A DNA stretch of 64,000 bases from positions 29,700,001 to 29,764,000 of the forward strand of contig NC_079883.1 in NCBI RefSeq assembly GCF_029227915.1. The letters are read 5' to 3'. This DNA is from Hydractinia symbiolongicarpus (lineage: Eukaryota > Cnidaria > Hydrozoa > Anthoathecata > Hydractiniidae). The notes beneath the pieces were generated by a model. The model was not told where the DNA came from, did not search any database, and saw only the letters and a list, made by a program, of their open reading frames with translations. The translations under genes and the position numbers were made by a program. This document shows positions 1 through 12,199 of this stretch, piece by piece (position 1 is the first letter of the stretch; the number at the start of each line of letters is the position of its first letter).

Positions 1-1034
1 CAGTTTCAAAAACTACATTTCATTGACTTTCTAACGGTATCAATCCGCTTGAGTTACAACTGTTGCGTCACATATTCGTCCCAACATGTATTTAGCGATA
101 GTATTCGGATATTACTAGGTTGCATCGCTTTTAACAGTGAAACGGTTGACTGCGGGACTTAATTGAACTGACTCTGCACTATGTCCTTATAAATGTGATA
201 GATGAGCCAATTGGTCTCCAAGGAATAACTTTCTTCTTAATTTGACGTGATGGCTGCAATTCATCGATTACATTAGGATCTGTGGTAGCGCTTTATTTAA
301 AAATTTAGATAAATAAGTCTTTTCTTACTGTTAGACCAATCCTGGCCGTTAGCATGCCCTGAATAAGTAGGAACAGTTTCAAAGACTACATTTCATTGAC
401 TTTCTAGCGGTATAAATCCGTTTGAGTTACAACGGTTGCGTCACATATTCGTACCAACATGTATTTACCGATAGTATTCGGATAATACTAGGTTGCATCG
501 CTTTTAAAAGTAAAACGGTTGACTGTGGGATTTAATTGAACTGATTTTGGACTTTGATCTTATAAATGTGATAAATGAGCAAGTTTGACTACAAGAAATA
601 ACATTCTCCTTAAATTGACAAGATTGCTAGAAGTCAGCGATTACACTGGGCGCTGTGGTAGAACTTTATTAAAAAATTGGGATAAATAAGTCATTTTTTA
701 CTGTGGTACCAATTCTAGCCGTTATCGCGCACTGAAGAAATAGCGACAGTTTCAAAAACTACATTTCATTGACTTTCTAACGGTATCAATCCGTTTGAGT
801 TACAACTGTTGCGTCACATATTCGTCCCCACATGTATTTAGCGATAGTATTCGGATAATACTAGGTTGCATCGCTTTTAAAAGTGAAACGGTTGACTGTG
901 GGACTTAATTAAACTGATTTTGGACTTTGATCTTATAAATGTGATAAATGAGCCAGTTTGACTACAAGAAATAACATTCTTCTTAATTTGACAAGATTGC
1001 TAGAACTCAGCGATTACACTGGGCGCTGTGGTAG
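1..1034 (+). repeat. 5-mer-spaced duplication, copy 1
   Basis: Matches 1,865-2,898 at an offset of 1,864 bp (five monomers). By eye I found two substitutions: t494 versus g2358 and a903 versus g2767. The right edge is where gtagaac at 1,031 meets gtagcgc in the other copy. The left edge is cut by the window, so the true duplication may be longer. Confidence 0.85.
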
Positions 1035-1139
1035 AACTTTATTAAAAAATTAGGATAAATAAGTCATTTTTTACTGTGGGACCAATCCTAGCCGTTAGTT
1101 CGCGCTGACGAAATAGCGAAAGTTTCCAGAACTACATTT

Positions 1140-2584
1140 CATTGACTTACTAACGGTGTCAATCCGTTTGAGTTACAACGGTTGCGTCACATATTCGTAC
1201 CAACATTTATTAAGTGATTTTCTTCCGATATTTCTAAGTTGTATTGCTTTTAACAGTGAAACGATTTACTGTGGAACTTAATTGAACTAACTTGGGAGTG
1301 TGACGTTATAAATGTGATAAGTGAGCCAACTGGACCCAAGAAACAACATTCTTCTTAATTTGACATGATTGCCGGAACTCAGCGATTACACTGGGCGCTG
1401 TGGTAGCGCTTCATTTAAAAATTTAAATAAAAAAGTTATTTTTTACTGTGGGACCAATCCTAGTCGTTATCGCGCGCTGAAGAAATGGCGACATTCTCAA
1501 AAACTACATTTCATCAACTTCTTGGCCGTATCAATCCGTTTGAGTTACAACGGTTGCGTCACATATTCGTACCAACATGTATTTAGCGATATTTTTCTGA
1601 TATTACTAGGTTGCATCGCCTTAAACAATGAAACGATTGACTGTGGGACTTAATTCAACTAACTTTGGACTGTGACCTGATAAATATTATAAATGAGCCA
1701 GTTTGACTACAAGAAATAACATTCTTCTTAATTTGACATGATTGCTGGAACTCAGCGATTACACTGGGCGCTGTTGTAGCACTTCATTTAAAAATTTAAA
1801 TAAAAAAGTCATTTTTTACTGTGGGACCAATCATAGCCGTTATCGCGCGCTAAAGAAATAGCGACAGTTTCAAAAACTACATTTCATTGACTTTCTAACG
1901 GTATCAATCCGCTTGAGTTACAACTGTTGCGTCACATATTCGTCCCAACATGTATTTAGCGATAGTATTCGGATATTACTAGGTTGCATCGCTTTTAACA
2001 GTGAAACGGTTGACTGCGGGACTTAATTGAACTGACTCTGCACTATGTCCTTATAAATGTGATAGATGAGCCAATTGGTCTCCAAGGAATAACTTTCTTC
2101 TTAATTTGACGTGATGGCTGCAATTCATCGATTACATTAGGATCTGTGGTAGCGCTTTATTTAAAAATTTAGATAAATAAGTCTTTTCTTACTGTTAGAC
2201 CAATCCTGGCCGTTAGCATGCCCTGAATAAGTAGGAACAGTTTCAAAGACTACATTTCATTGACTTTCTAGCGGTATAAATCCGTTTGAGTTACAACGGT
2301 TGCGTCACATATTCGTACCAACATGTATTTACCGATAGTATTCGGATAATACTAGGTGGCATCGCTTTTAAAAGTAAAACGGTTGACTGTGGGATTTAAT
2401 TGAACTGATTTTGGACTTTGATCTTATAAATGTGATAAATGAGCAAGTTTGACTACAAGAAATAACATTCTCCTTAAATTGACAAGATTGCTAGAAGTCA
2501 GCGATTACACTGGGCGCTGTGGTAGAACTTTATTAAAAAATTGGGATAAATAAGTCATTTTTTACTGTGGTACCAATTCTAGCC
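1140..2584 (+). repeat. Long-range duplicate of 10,716-12,160
   Basis: About 1.4 kb that matches 10,716-12,160 at an offset of 9,576 bp, with shared rare variants such as cgctgttgtagcac, gcgcgctaaagaaatagc and gactgcgggacttaattg. Part of it (1,140-1,800) is also copied at about 7,730-8,386. Edges are approximate. Confidence 0.7.
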
Positions 2585-2898
2585 GTTATCGCGCACTGAA
2601 GAAATAGCGACAGTTTCAAAAACTACATTTCATTGACTTTCTAACGGTATCAATCCGTTTGAGTTACAACTGTTGCGTCACATATTCGTCCCCACATGTA
2701 TTTAGCGATAGTATTCGGATAATACTAGGTTGCATCGCTTTTAAAAGTGAAACGGTTGACTGTGGGGCTTAATTAAACTGATTTTGGACTTTGATCTTAT
2801 AAATGTGATAAATGAGCCAGTTTGACTACAAGAAATAACATTCTTCTTAATTTGACAAGATTGCTAGAACTCAGCGATTACACTGGGCGCTGTGGTAG
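1865..2898 (+). repeat. 5-mer-spaced duplication, copy 2
   Basis: Partner of 1-1,034. After 2,898 this copy switches to a different monomer type (agttaagataaataag followed by tcattctttactg), marking a recombination edge inside a monomer. Confidence 0.85.
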
Positions 2899-4101
2899 CG
2901 CTTTATTAAAAAGTTAAGATAAATAAGTCATTCTTTACTGTGGGACCAATCCAAGCGTTAGTTCGCGCTGAAAAAATAGAGACATTCTCAAAAACTACAT
3001 TTCATCAACTTCTTGGCCGTATCAATCCGTTTGAGTTACAACGGTTGCGTCCCATATTCGTATCAAAATGTATTTAGCGATATTTTTCTGATATTACTAG
3101 GTTGCTTTGCCTTTAACAATGAAACGATTGACTGTGGGACTTAATTGAACTGACTCTGTACTATGGCCTTATAAATGTGATAGATGAGCCAATTGGTCTC
3201 CAAGAAATAACTTTCTTCTTAATTTGACGTGATGGCTGCAATTCATCGATTACATTAGGATCTGTGGTAGCGCTTTATTTAAAAATTTAGATAAATAAGT
3301 CTTTTCTTACTGTTAGACCAATCCTGGCCGTTAGCATGCCCTGAATAAGTAGGAACGGTTTCAAAGACTACATTTCATTGACTTTCTAGCGGTATAAATC
3401 CGTTTGAGTTACAACGGTTGCGTTACATATTCGTACCAACATGTATTTACCGATAGTATTCGGATAATACTAGGTTGCATCGCTTTTAAAAGTAAAACAA
3501 TTGACTGTGGGATTTAATTGAACAGATTTTGGACTTTGATCTTATAAATGTGATAAATGAGCTAGTTTGACTACAAGAAATAACATTCTGCTTAAATTGA
3601 CAAGATTGCTAGAACTCAGCGATTACACTGGGCGCTGTGGTAGAACTTTATTAAAAAATTAGGATAAATAAGTCACTTTTTACTGTGGGACCAATCCTAG
3701 TCGTTAGTTCGCGCTGACGAAATAGCGAAAGTTTGAAGAACTACATTTCATTGACTTTCTAACGCTATCAATCCGTTTGAGTTACAACTGTTACGTCACA
3801 TATTCGTCCCCACATGTATTTAGCGATAGTATTCAGATATTACTAGGTTGCATCGATTTTAACAGTGAAACATTTGACTGTGGGACTTAACTGAACTGAT
3901 TTTGGAGTTTGACCTTCTAAATGTGATAAATGAGCCAGTTTGATTACAAGAAGTAACATTCTTCTTAATTTGACTTGATTGCTGAAACTTAGCGATTGCA
4001 CTGGGCGCTGTGGTAGCACTTTATAAAAAAATTAGGATAAATAAGTCATTTTTTACTGTGGGACCAATCCTAGCCGTTAGTTCGCGCTGAAGAAATAGAG
4101 A

Positions 4102-4724
4102 CAGATTCAAAAAGTAAATTTCGTTGACTTTCTACCGGTGTCAATCCGTTTGAGTTAGAACGATTGCGTCACATATTCGTACCAACATGTACTTAGTGAT
4201 TTTTTTCCGATATTACTAAGTTGTATCGCTTTTAACAGTGAAACGATTGACTCTGGGAATTAATTGAACTGATTCTTGACTGTGACCTTGTAAATGCGAT
4301 AAATGAGCCAATTGGGCTCCAAGAAATAACATTCTTCTTTATTCGACATGATTGCTGGAATTCAGCGAGTACACTAGGCTCTGTGGTAGTGCTTTATTTA
4401 AAAATTTAGATAAATAAGTCATTTTTTACTGTGGGACCAATCCCAGCCGTTAGTTCGCGCTGAAGAAATAGAGACAGTTTCAAAAAGTACATTTCTTTGA
4501 CTTTCTACCGGTGTCAATTCGTTTGAGTTAGAACGATTGCGTCACATATTCGTACCAACATGTACTTAGTAATTTTTTTCCGATATTACTAAGTTGTACC
4601 GCTTTTAACAGTGAAACGATTGACTCTGGGAATTAATTGAACTGATTCTGGACTGTGACCTTGTAAATGCGATAAATGAGCCAATTGGGCTCCAAGAAAT
4701 AACATTCTTCTTAATTCGACATGA
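4102..4724 (+). repeat. Foreign pair of Region II-type monomers
   Basis: About 1.7 monomers whose diagnostic variants (acagattcaaaaag, ctaccggtgtcaa, gagttagaacgattgcg, gcgataaatgagccaattgg) belong to the subfamily that dominates 15.5-21 kb, not to the neighbouring copies. The best partner is 15,544-16,166 at an offset of 11,442 bp, with only scattered differences. The right edge coincides with a ~41-bp deletion. Likely moved here by ectopic or unequal exchange, or a remnant of an earlier array arrangement. Confidence 0.75.
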
Positions 4725-4731
4725 TTTATTT
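4720..4731 (+). other. Deletion junction (~41 bp missing)
   Basis: Normal copies read gacatgattgctgg, then about 39 bases, then gctttatttaaaa. Here gacatgatt runs directly into tatttaaaa, so about 41 bp are absent, with a tt microhomology at the join. The join also marks the switch from foreign monomers back to local ones. Confidence 0.75.
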
Positions 4732-4996
4732 AAAAATTTAGATAAATAAGTCTTTTCTTACTGTTAGACCAATCCTGGCCGTTAGCATGCCCTGAATAAA
4801 TAGGAACAGTTTCAAAGACTACATTTCATTGTCTTTCTAGCGGTATAAATCCGTTTGAGTTACAACGGTTGCGTCACATATTCGTACCAACATGTATTTA
4901 GCGATAGTATTCGGATAATACTAGGTTGCATCGCTTTTAAAAGTGAAACGGTTGACTGTGGGGCTTAATTGAACTGATTTTGGACTTTGATCTTAT

Positions 4997-5011
4997 AAAT
5001 GTCACAGCTGT
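4997..5011 (+). other. Deletion junction (~78 bp missing)
   Basis: The normal sequence from ataaatgtgataaatgagcc to gattacactgggcgctgtgg is collapsed to ataaatgtcacagctgtgg. About 78 bp are missing, and the cac|agctgtgg join differs from cactgggcgctgtgg by an extra small change. It lies only ~275 bp from the other deletion. Confidence 0.7.
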
Positions 5012-6868
5012 GGTAGCGCTTTATTAAAAAGTTAAGATAAATAAGTCATTCTTTACTGTGGGACCAATCCAAGCGTTAGTTCGCGCTGAAGAAATAGAGA
5101 CATTCTCAAAAACTATATTTCATCAACTTCTTGGCCGTATCAATCCGTTTGAGTTACAACGGTTGCGTCACATATTCGTACCAACATGTATTTAGCGATA
5201 TTTTTCTGATATTACTAGGTTGCATCGCCTTAAACAATAAAACGATTGACCGTGGGACTTAATTCAACTAACTTTGGACTATGTCCTTATAAATGTGATA
5301 GATGAGCCAATTGGTCTCCAAGAAATAACTTTCTTCTTAATTTGACGTGATGGCTGGAATTCATCGATTACATTAGGATCTGTGGTAGCGCTTTATTTAA
5401 AAATTTAGATTAATAAGTCTTTTCTTACTGTTAGACCAATCCTGGCCGTTAGCATGCCCTGAATAAATAGGAACAGTTTCAAAGACTACATTTCATTGAC
5501 TTTCTAGCGGTTTAAATCCGTTTGAGTTACAACGGTTGCGTCACATATTCGTACCAACATGTATTTAGCGATAGTATTTGGATAATACTAGGTTGCATCG
5601 CTTTTAAAAGTGAAACGGTTGACTGTGGGGCTTAATTAAACTGATTTTGGACTTTGATCTTATAAATGTGATAAATGAGCCAGTTTGACTACAAGAAATA
5701 ACATTCTTCTTAATTTGACAAGATTGCTAGAACTCAGCGATTACACTGGGCGCTGTGGTAGAACTTTATTAAAAAATTGGGATAAATAAGTCATTTTTTA
5801 CTGTGGGACCAATTCTAGCCGTTATCGCGCACTGAAGAAATAGCGACAGTTTCAAAAACTACATTTCATTGACTTTTCAACGGTATCAATCCGTTTGAGT
5901 TACAACTGTTGCGTCACATATTCGTCCCCACATGTATTTAGCGATAGTATTCAGATATTACTAGGTTGCATCGCTTTTAACAGTGAAACATTTGACTGTG
6001 GGACTTAATTGAACTGATTTTGGACTTTGACATTTTAAATGTGATAAATGAGCCAGTTTGATTACAAGAAGTAACATTCTTCCTAATTTGACTTGATTGC
6101 TGGAACTTCAGCGGTTACACTGGGCGCTGTGGTAGCGCTTTATTAAAAAGTTAAGATAAATAAGTCATTCTTTACTGTGGGACCAATCCAAGCGTTAGTT
6201 CGCGGTGAAGAAATAGAGACATTCTCAAAAACTATATTTCATCAACTTCTTGGCCGTATCAATCCGTTTGAGTTACAACGGTTGCGTCACATATTCGTAC
6301 CAACATGTATTTAGCGATATTTTTCTGATATTACTAGGTTGCATCGCCTTAAACAATAAAACGATTGACCGTGGGACTTAATTCAACTAACTTTGGACTG
6401 TGACTTGATAAATGTTATAAATAAGCCAGTTTGACTACAAGAAATAACATTCTTCTTAATTTGACATGATTGCTGGAACTCAGCGATTACACTGGGCGCT
6501 GTTGTAGCACTTCATTTAAAAATTTAAATAAAAAAGTCATTTTTTACTGTGGGACCAATCCTAGCCGTTATCGCGCGCTAAAGAAATAGCGACAGTTTCA
6601 AAAACTACATTTCATTTGCTTTCTAACGGTATCAATCCGCTTGAGTTCCAACTGTTGCGTCACATATTCGTCCCAACATGTATTTAGCGATAGTATTCGG
6701 ATATTACTAGGTTGCATCGCTTTTAACAGTGAAACGGTTGACTGTGGGACTTAATAGAACTGATTTTGGACTTTGACCTTATAAATGCGATAAATGAGCC
6801 AGTTTGACTACAAGAAATAACATTCTTCTTTATTTGACATGATTGCTGGAACTCAGCGATTACACTGG

Positions 6869-6883
6869 GCGCTGTGGTAGCGC
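6869..6883 (+). other. Recurrent short dyad (gcgct/agcgc), example
   Basis: gcgct (6,869-6,873), a 5-base spacer gtggt, then agcgc (6,879-6,883), a perfect 5-bp inverted repeat. It appears in every monomer with the gcgctgtggtagcgc variant (for example 26,267, 32,230 and 34,469); others read gtagcac, gtagaac or gtagag and lose the symmetry. No function is implied. Confidence 0.6.
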
Positions 6884-6888
6884 TTTAT

Positions 6889-7643
6889 TAAAAAATTAAG
6901 AGAAATAAGTCATTTTTTACTGTGGGACCAATCAAAGCTGTTAGTTCGCGCTGAAGAAATAGAGACATTCTCAAAAACTACATTTCATCAACTTCTTGGC
7001 CGTATCAATCCGTTTGAGTTACAACGGTTGCGTCACATATTCGTATCAACATGTATTTAGCGATATTTTTCTGATATTACTAGGTTGCTTCGTCTTTAAC
7101 AATGAAACGATTGACTGTGGGACTTAATTGAACTGACTCTGTACTATGTCCTTATAAATGTGATAGATGAGCCAATTGGTCTCCAAGAAATAACTTTCTT
7201 CTTAATTTGACGTGATGGCTGGAATTCATCGATTACATTAGGATCTGTGGTAGCGCTTTATTTAAAAATTTAGATAAATAAGTCTTTTCTTACTGTTAGA
7301 CCAATCCTGGCCGTTAGCATGCCCTGAATAAATAGGAACAGTTTCGAAGACTACATTTCATTGACTTTCTAGCGGTTTAAATCCGTTTGAGTTACAACGG
7401 TTGCGTCACATATTCGTACCAACATGTATTTAGCGATAGTATTCGGATAATACAAGGTTGCATCGCTTTTAAAAGTGAAACGGTTGACTGTGGGGCTTAA
7501 TTAAACTGATTTTGGACTTTGATCTTATAAATGTGATAAATGAGCCAGTTTGACTACAAGAAATAACATTCTTCTTAATTTGACAAGATTGCTAGAACTC
7601 AGCGATTACACTGGGCGCTGTGGTAGAACTTTATTAAAAAATT
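6889..7643 (+). repeat. 4-mer-spaced duplication, copy 1
   Basis: 755 bp matching 8,381-9,135 at an offset of 1,492 bp. One difference found by eye: tacaagg near 7,454 versus tactagg near 8,946. The rare variant ggttgcttcgtctttaac at about 7,083 is shared by both copies and is useful as a marker. Confidence 0.8.
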
Positions 7644-7743
7644 AGGATAAATAAGTCACGTTTTACTGTGGGACCAATCCTAGTCGTTAGTTCGCGCTGA
7701 CGAAATAGCGAAAGTTTGAAGAACTACATTTCCTTGACTTACT

Positions 7744-7773
7744 AACGGTGTCAATCCGTTTGAGTTACAACGG
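7744..7773 (+). other. Recurrent aacgg/ccgtt/aacgg dyad triad, example
   Basis: aacgg at 7,744, ccgtt at 7,756 and aacgg at 7,769, so the middle element can pair with either neighbour (loops of 7 and 8 bases). The flanks read taacgg and caacgg, which resemble the YAACGG core bound by MYB-type factors. It is present in many but not all monomers; aactg or agaacga variants break it. Confidence 0.45.
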
Positions 7774-8380
7774 TTGCGTCACATATTCGTACCAACATGT
7801 ATTAAGTGATTTTCTTCCGATATTTCCAAGTTGTATTGCTTTTAACAGTGAAACGATTTACTGTGGAACTTAATTGAACTAACTTGGGAGTGTGACGTTA
7901 TAAATGTGATAAGTGAGCCAACTGGACCCAAGAAATAACATTCTTCTTAATTTGACATGATTGCCGGAACTCAGCGATTACACTGGGCGCTGTGGTAGCG
8001 CTTCATTTAAAAATTTAAATAAAAAAGTTATTTCTTACTGTGGGACCAATCCTAGCCGTTATCGCGCGCTGAAGAAATGGCAACATTCTCAAAAACTACA
8101 TTTCATCAACTTCTTGGCCGTATCAATCCGTTTGAGTTACAACGGTTGCGTCACATATTCGTACCAACATGTATTTAGCGATATTTTCCTGATATTACTA
8201 GGTTGCATCGCCTTAAACAATGAAACGATTGACTGTGGGACTTAATTCAACTAACTTTGGACTGTGACCTGATAAATGTTAAAAATAAGCCAGTTTGACT
8301 ACAAGAAATAACATTCTTCTTAATTTGACATGATTGCTGGAACTCAGCGATTACACTGGGCGCTGTTGTAGCACTTCATT

Positions 8381-9135
8381 TAAAAAATTAAGAGAAATAA
8401 GTCATTTTTTACTGTGGGACCAATCAAAGCTGTTAGTTCGCGCTGAAGAAATAGAGACATTCTCAAAAACTACATTTCATCAACTTCTTGGCCGTATCAA
8501 TCCGTTTGAGTTACAACGGTTGCGTCACATATTCGTATCAACATGTATTTAGCGATATTTTTCTGATATTACTAGGTTGCTTCGTCTTTAACAATGAAAC
8601 GATTGACTGTGGGACTTAATTGAACTGACTCTGTACTATGTCCTTATAAATGTGATAGATGAGCCAATTGGTCTCCAAGAAATAACTTTCTTCTTAATTT
8701 GACGTGATGGCTGGAATTCATCGATTACATTAGGATCTGTGGTAGCGCTTTATTTAAAAATTTAGATAAATAAGTCTTTTCTTACTGTTAGACCAATCCT
8801 GGCCGTTAGCATGCCCTGAATAAATAGGAACAGTTTCGAAGACTACATTTCATTGACTTTCTAGCGGTTTAAATCCGTTTGAGTTACAACGGTTGCGTCA
8901 CATATTCGTACCAACATGTATTTAGCGATAGTATTCGGATAATACTAGGTTGCATCGCTTTTAAAAGTGAAACGGTTGACTGTGGGGCTTAATTAAACTG
9001 ATTTTGGACTTTGATCTTATAAATGTGATAAATGAGCCAGTTTGACTACAAGAAATAACATTCTTCTTAATTTGACAAGATTGCTAGAACTCAGCGATTA
9101 CACTGGGCGCTGTGGTAGAACTTTATTAAAAAATT
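8381..9135 (+). repeat. 4-mer-spaced duplication, copy 2
   Basis: Partner of 6,889-7,643. Its left edge is a visible hybrid: gcacttcatttaaa of one variant continues into aaattaagagaaataag of another at about 8,381-8,387, so the recombination point lies in the A-rich tract. Confidence 0.8.
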
Positions 9136-11620
9136 GGGATAAATAAGTCATTTTTTACTGTGGGACCAATTCTAGCCGTTATCGCGCACTGAAGAAATAG
9201 CGACAGTTTCAAAAACTACATTTCATTGACTTTCTAACGGTATCAATCCGTTTGAGTTACAACTGTTGCGTCACATATTCGTCCCCACATGTATTTAGCG
9301 ATAGTATTCAGATATTACTAGGTTGCATCGCTTTTAACAGTGAAACATTTGACTGTGGGACTTAATTGAACTGATTTTGGACTTTGACATTTTAAATGTG
9401 ATAAATGAGCCAGTTTGATTACAAGAAGTAACATTCTTCTTAATTTGACTTGATTGCTGGAACTTCAGCGGTTACACTGGGCGCTGTGGTAGCGCTTTAT
9501 TAAAAAGTTAAGATAAATAAGTCATTCTTTACTGTGGGACCAATCCAAGCGTTAGTTCGCGGTGAAGAAATAGAGACATTCTCAAAAACTATATTTCATC
9601 AACTTCTTGGCCGTATCAATCCGTTTGAGTTACAACGGTTGCGTCACATAATTGTACCAACATGTATTTAGCGATATTTTTCTGATATTACTAGGTTGCA
9701 TCGCCTTAAACAATAAAACGATTGACCGTGGGACTTAATTCAACTAACTTTGGACTGTGACTTGATAAATGTTATAAATAAGCCAGTTTGACTACAAGAA
9801 ATAACATTCTTCTTAATTTGACATGATTGCTGGAACTCAGCGATTACACTGGGCGCTGTTGTAGCACTTCATTTAAAAATTTAAATAAAAAAGTCATTTT
9901 TTACTGTGGGACCAATCCTAGCCGTTATCGCGCGCTAAAGAAATAGCGACAGTTTCAAAAACTACATTTCATTGGCTTTCTAACGGTATCAATCCGCTTG
10001 AGTTACAACTGTTGCGTCACATATTCGTCCCAACATGTATTTAGCGATAGTATTCGGATATTACTAGGTTGCATCGCTTTTAACAGTGAAACGGTTGACT
10101 GTGGGACTTAATTGAACTGACTCTGTACTATGTCCTTATAAATGTGATAGATGAGCCAATTGGTCTCCAAGAAATAACTTTCTTCTTAATTTGACGTGAT
10201 GGCTGGAATTCATCGATTACATTAGGATCTGTGGTAGCGCTTTATTTAAAAATTTAGATAAATAAGTCTTTTCTTACTGTTAGACCAATCCTGGCCGTTA
10301 GCATGCCCTGAATAAATAGGAACAGTTTCGAAGACTACATTTCATTGACTTTCTAGCGGTTTAAATCCGTTTGAGTTACAACGGTTGCATCACATATTCG
10401 TACCAACATGTATTTAGCGATAGTATTCGGATAATACTAGGTTGCATCGCTTTTAAAAGTGAAACGGTTGACTGTGGGGCTTAATTAAACTGATTTTGGA
10501 CTTTGATCTTATAAATGTGATAAATGAGCCAGTTTGACTACAAGAAATAACATTCTTCTTAATTTGACAAGATTGCTAGAACTCAGCGATTACACTGGGC
10601 GCTGTGGTAGAACTTTATTAAAAAATTAGGATAAATAAGTCACGCTTTACTGTGGGACCAATCCTAGTCGTTAGTTCGCGCTGACGAAATAGCGAAAGTT
10701 TGAAGAACTACATTTCCTTGACTTACTAACGGTGTCAATCCGTTTGAGTTACAACGGTTGCGTCACATATTCGTACCAACATGTATTAAGTGATTTTCTT
10801 CCGATATTTCTAAGTTGTATTGCTTTTAACAGTGAAACGATTTACTGTGGAACTTAATTGAACTAACTTGGGAGTGTGACGTTATAAATGTGATAAGTGA
10901 GCCAACTGGACCCAAGAAATAACATTCTTCTTAATTTGACATGATTGCCGGAACTCAGCGATTACACTGGGCGCTGTGGTAGCGCTTCATTTAAAAATTT
11001 AAATAAAAAAGTTATTTTTTACTGTGGGACCAATCCTAGCCGTTATCGCGCGCTGAAGAAATGGCAACATTCTCAAAAACTACATTTCATCAACTTCTTG
11101 GCCGTATCAATCCGTTTGAGTTACAACGGTTGCGTCACATATTCGTACCAACATGTATTTAGCGATATTTTTCTGATATTACTAGGTTGCATCGCCTTAA
11201 ACAATGAAACGATTGACTGTGGGACTTAATTCAACTAACTTTGGACTGTGACCTGATAAATGTTAAAAATAAGCCAGTTTGACTACAAGAAATAACATTC
11301 TTCTTAATTTGACATGATTGCTGGAACTCAGCGATTACACTGGGCGCTGTTGTAGCACTTCATTTAAAAATTTAAATAAAAAAGTCATTTTTCACTGTGG
11401 GACCAATCCTAGCCGTTATCGCGCGCTAAAGAAATAGCGACAGTTTTAAAAACTACATTTCATTGACTTTCTAACGGTATCAATCCGCTTGAGTTACGAC
11501 TGTTGCGTCACATATTCGTCCCAACATGTATTTAGCGATAGTATTCGGATATTACTAGGTTGCATCGCTTTTAACAGTGAAACGGTTGACTGCGGGACTT
11601 AATTGAACTGACTCTGCACT
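8635..11620 (+). repeat. 8-mer higher-order unit (copy B)
   Basis: Tandem partner of 5,278-8,634, one monomer shorter (eight monomers, about 2,984 bp). The join between the two matching parts lies in the shared 18 bp at 10,095-10,112, consistent with exchange between misaligned monomers. The right edge after 11,370 is less certain because the sequence then follows the 1,140-2,584 type. Confidence 0.75.
9157..9351 (+). repeat. Half-monomer B (195 bp), example
   Basis: Second half, shown in a copy that preserves it well. Offsets from actgtgggac: gacttt +71, tatcaat +84, gtttga +93, tacaa +101, acatattc +116, acatg +130, agcgat +140, cgctttta +172, next unit +195. Relative to half A it carries about 43 extra bases before gacttt and lacks about 15 bases of the A/T tract after the cgcttt motif. 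Confidence 0.5.
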
Positions 11621-12199
11621 ATGTCCTTATAAATGTGATAGATGAGCCAATTGGTCTCCAAGGAATAACTTTCTTCTTAATTTGACGTGATGGCTGCAAT
11701 TCATCGATTACATTAGGATCTGTGGTAGCGCTTTATTTAAAAATTTAGATCATAAAGTCTTTTCTTACTGTTAGACCAATCCTGGCCGTTAGCATGCCCT
11801 GAATAAGTAGGAACGGTTTCAAAGACTACATTTCATTGACTTTCTAGCGGTATAAATCCGTTTGAGTTACAACGGTTGCGTTACATATTCGTACCAACAT
11901 GTATTTACCGATAGTATTCGGATACTACTAGGTTGCATCGCTTTTAAAAGTAAAACGGTTGACTGTGGGATTTAATTGAACTGATTTTGGACTTTGATCT
12001 TATAAATGTGATAAATGAGCTAGTTTGACTACAAGAAATAACATTCTCCTTAAATTGACAAGATTGCTAGAAGTCAGCGATTACACTGGGCGCTGTGGTA
12101 GAACTTTATTAAAAAAATAGGATAAATAAGTCATTTTTTACTGTGAGACCAATCCTAGCCGTTAGTTCGCGCTGAAGAAATAGCGAAAGTTTCAAGAAC

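Larger units (their letters stand above)
5278..8634 (+). repeat. 9-mer higher-order unit (copy A)
   Basis: Nine monomers, 3,357 bp. Bases 5,278-6,755 match 8,635-10,112 (offset 3,357) with about ten differences by eye. Bases 7,111-8,386 match 10,095-11,370 (offset 2,984) with about six. The offset change of 373 bp means that copy A has one monomer more than copy B, lying roughly at 6,756-7,110. Within it, 6,889-7,643 is also repeated at 8,381-9,135 (offset 1,492, four monomers). Confidence 0.8.
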
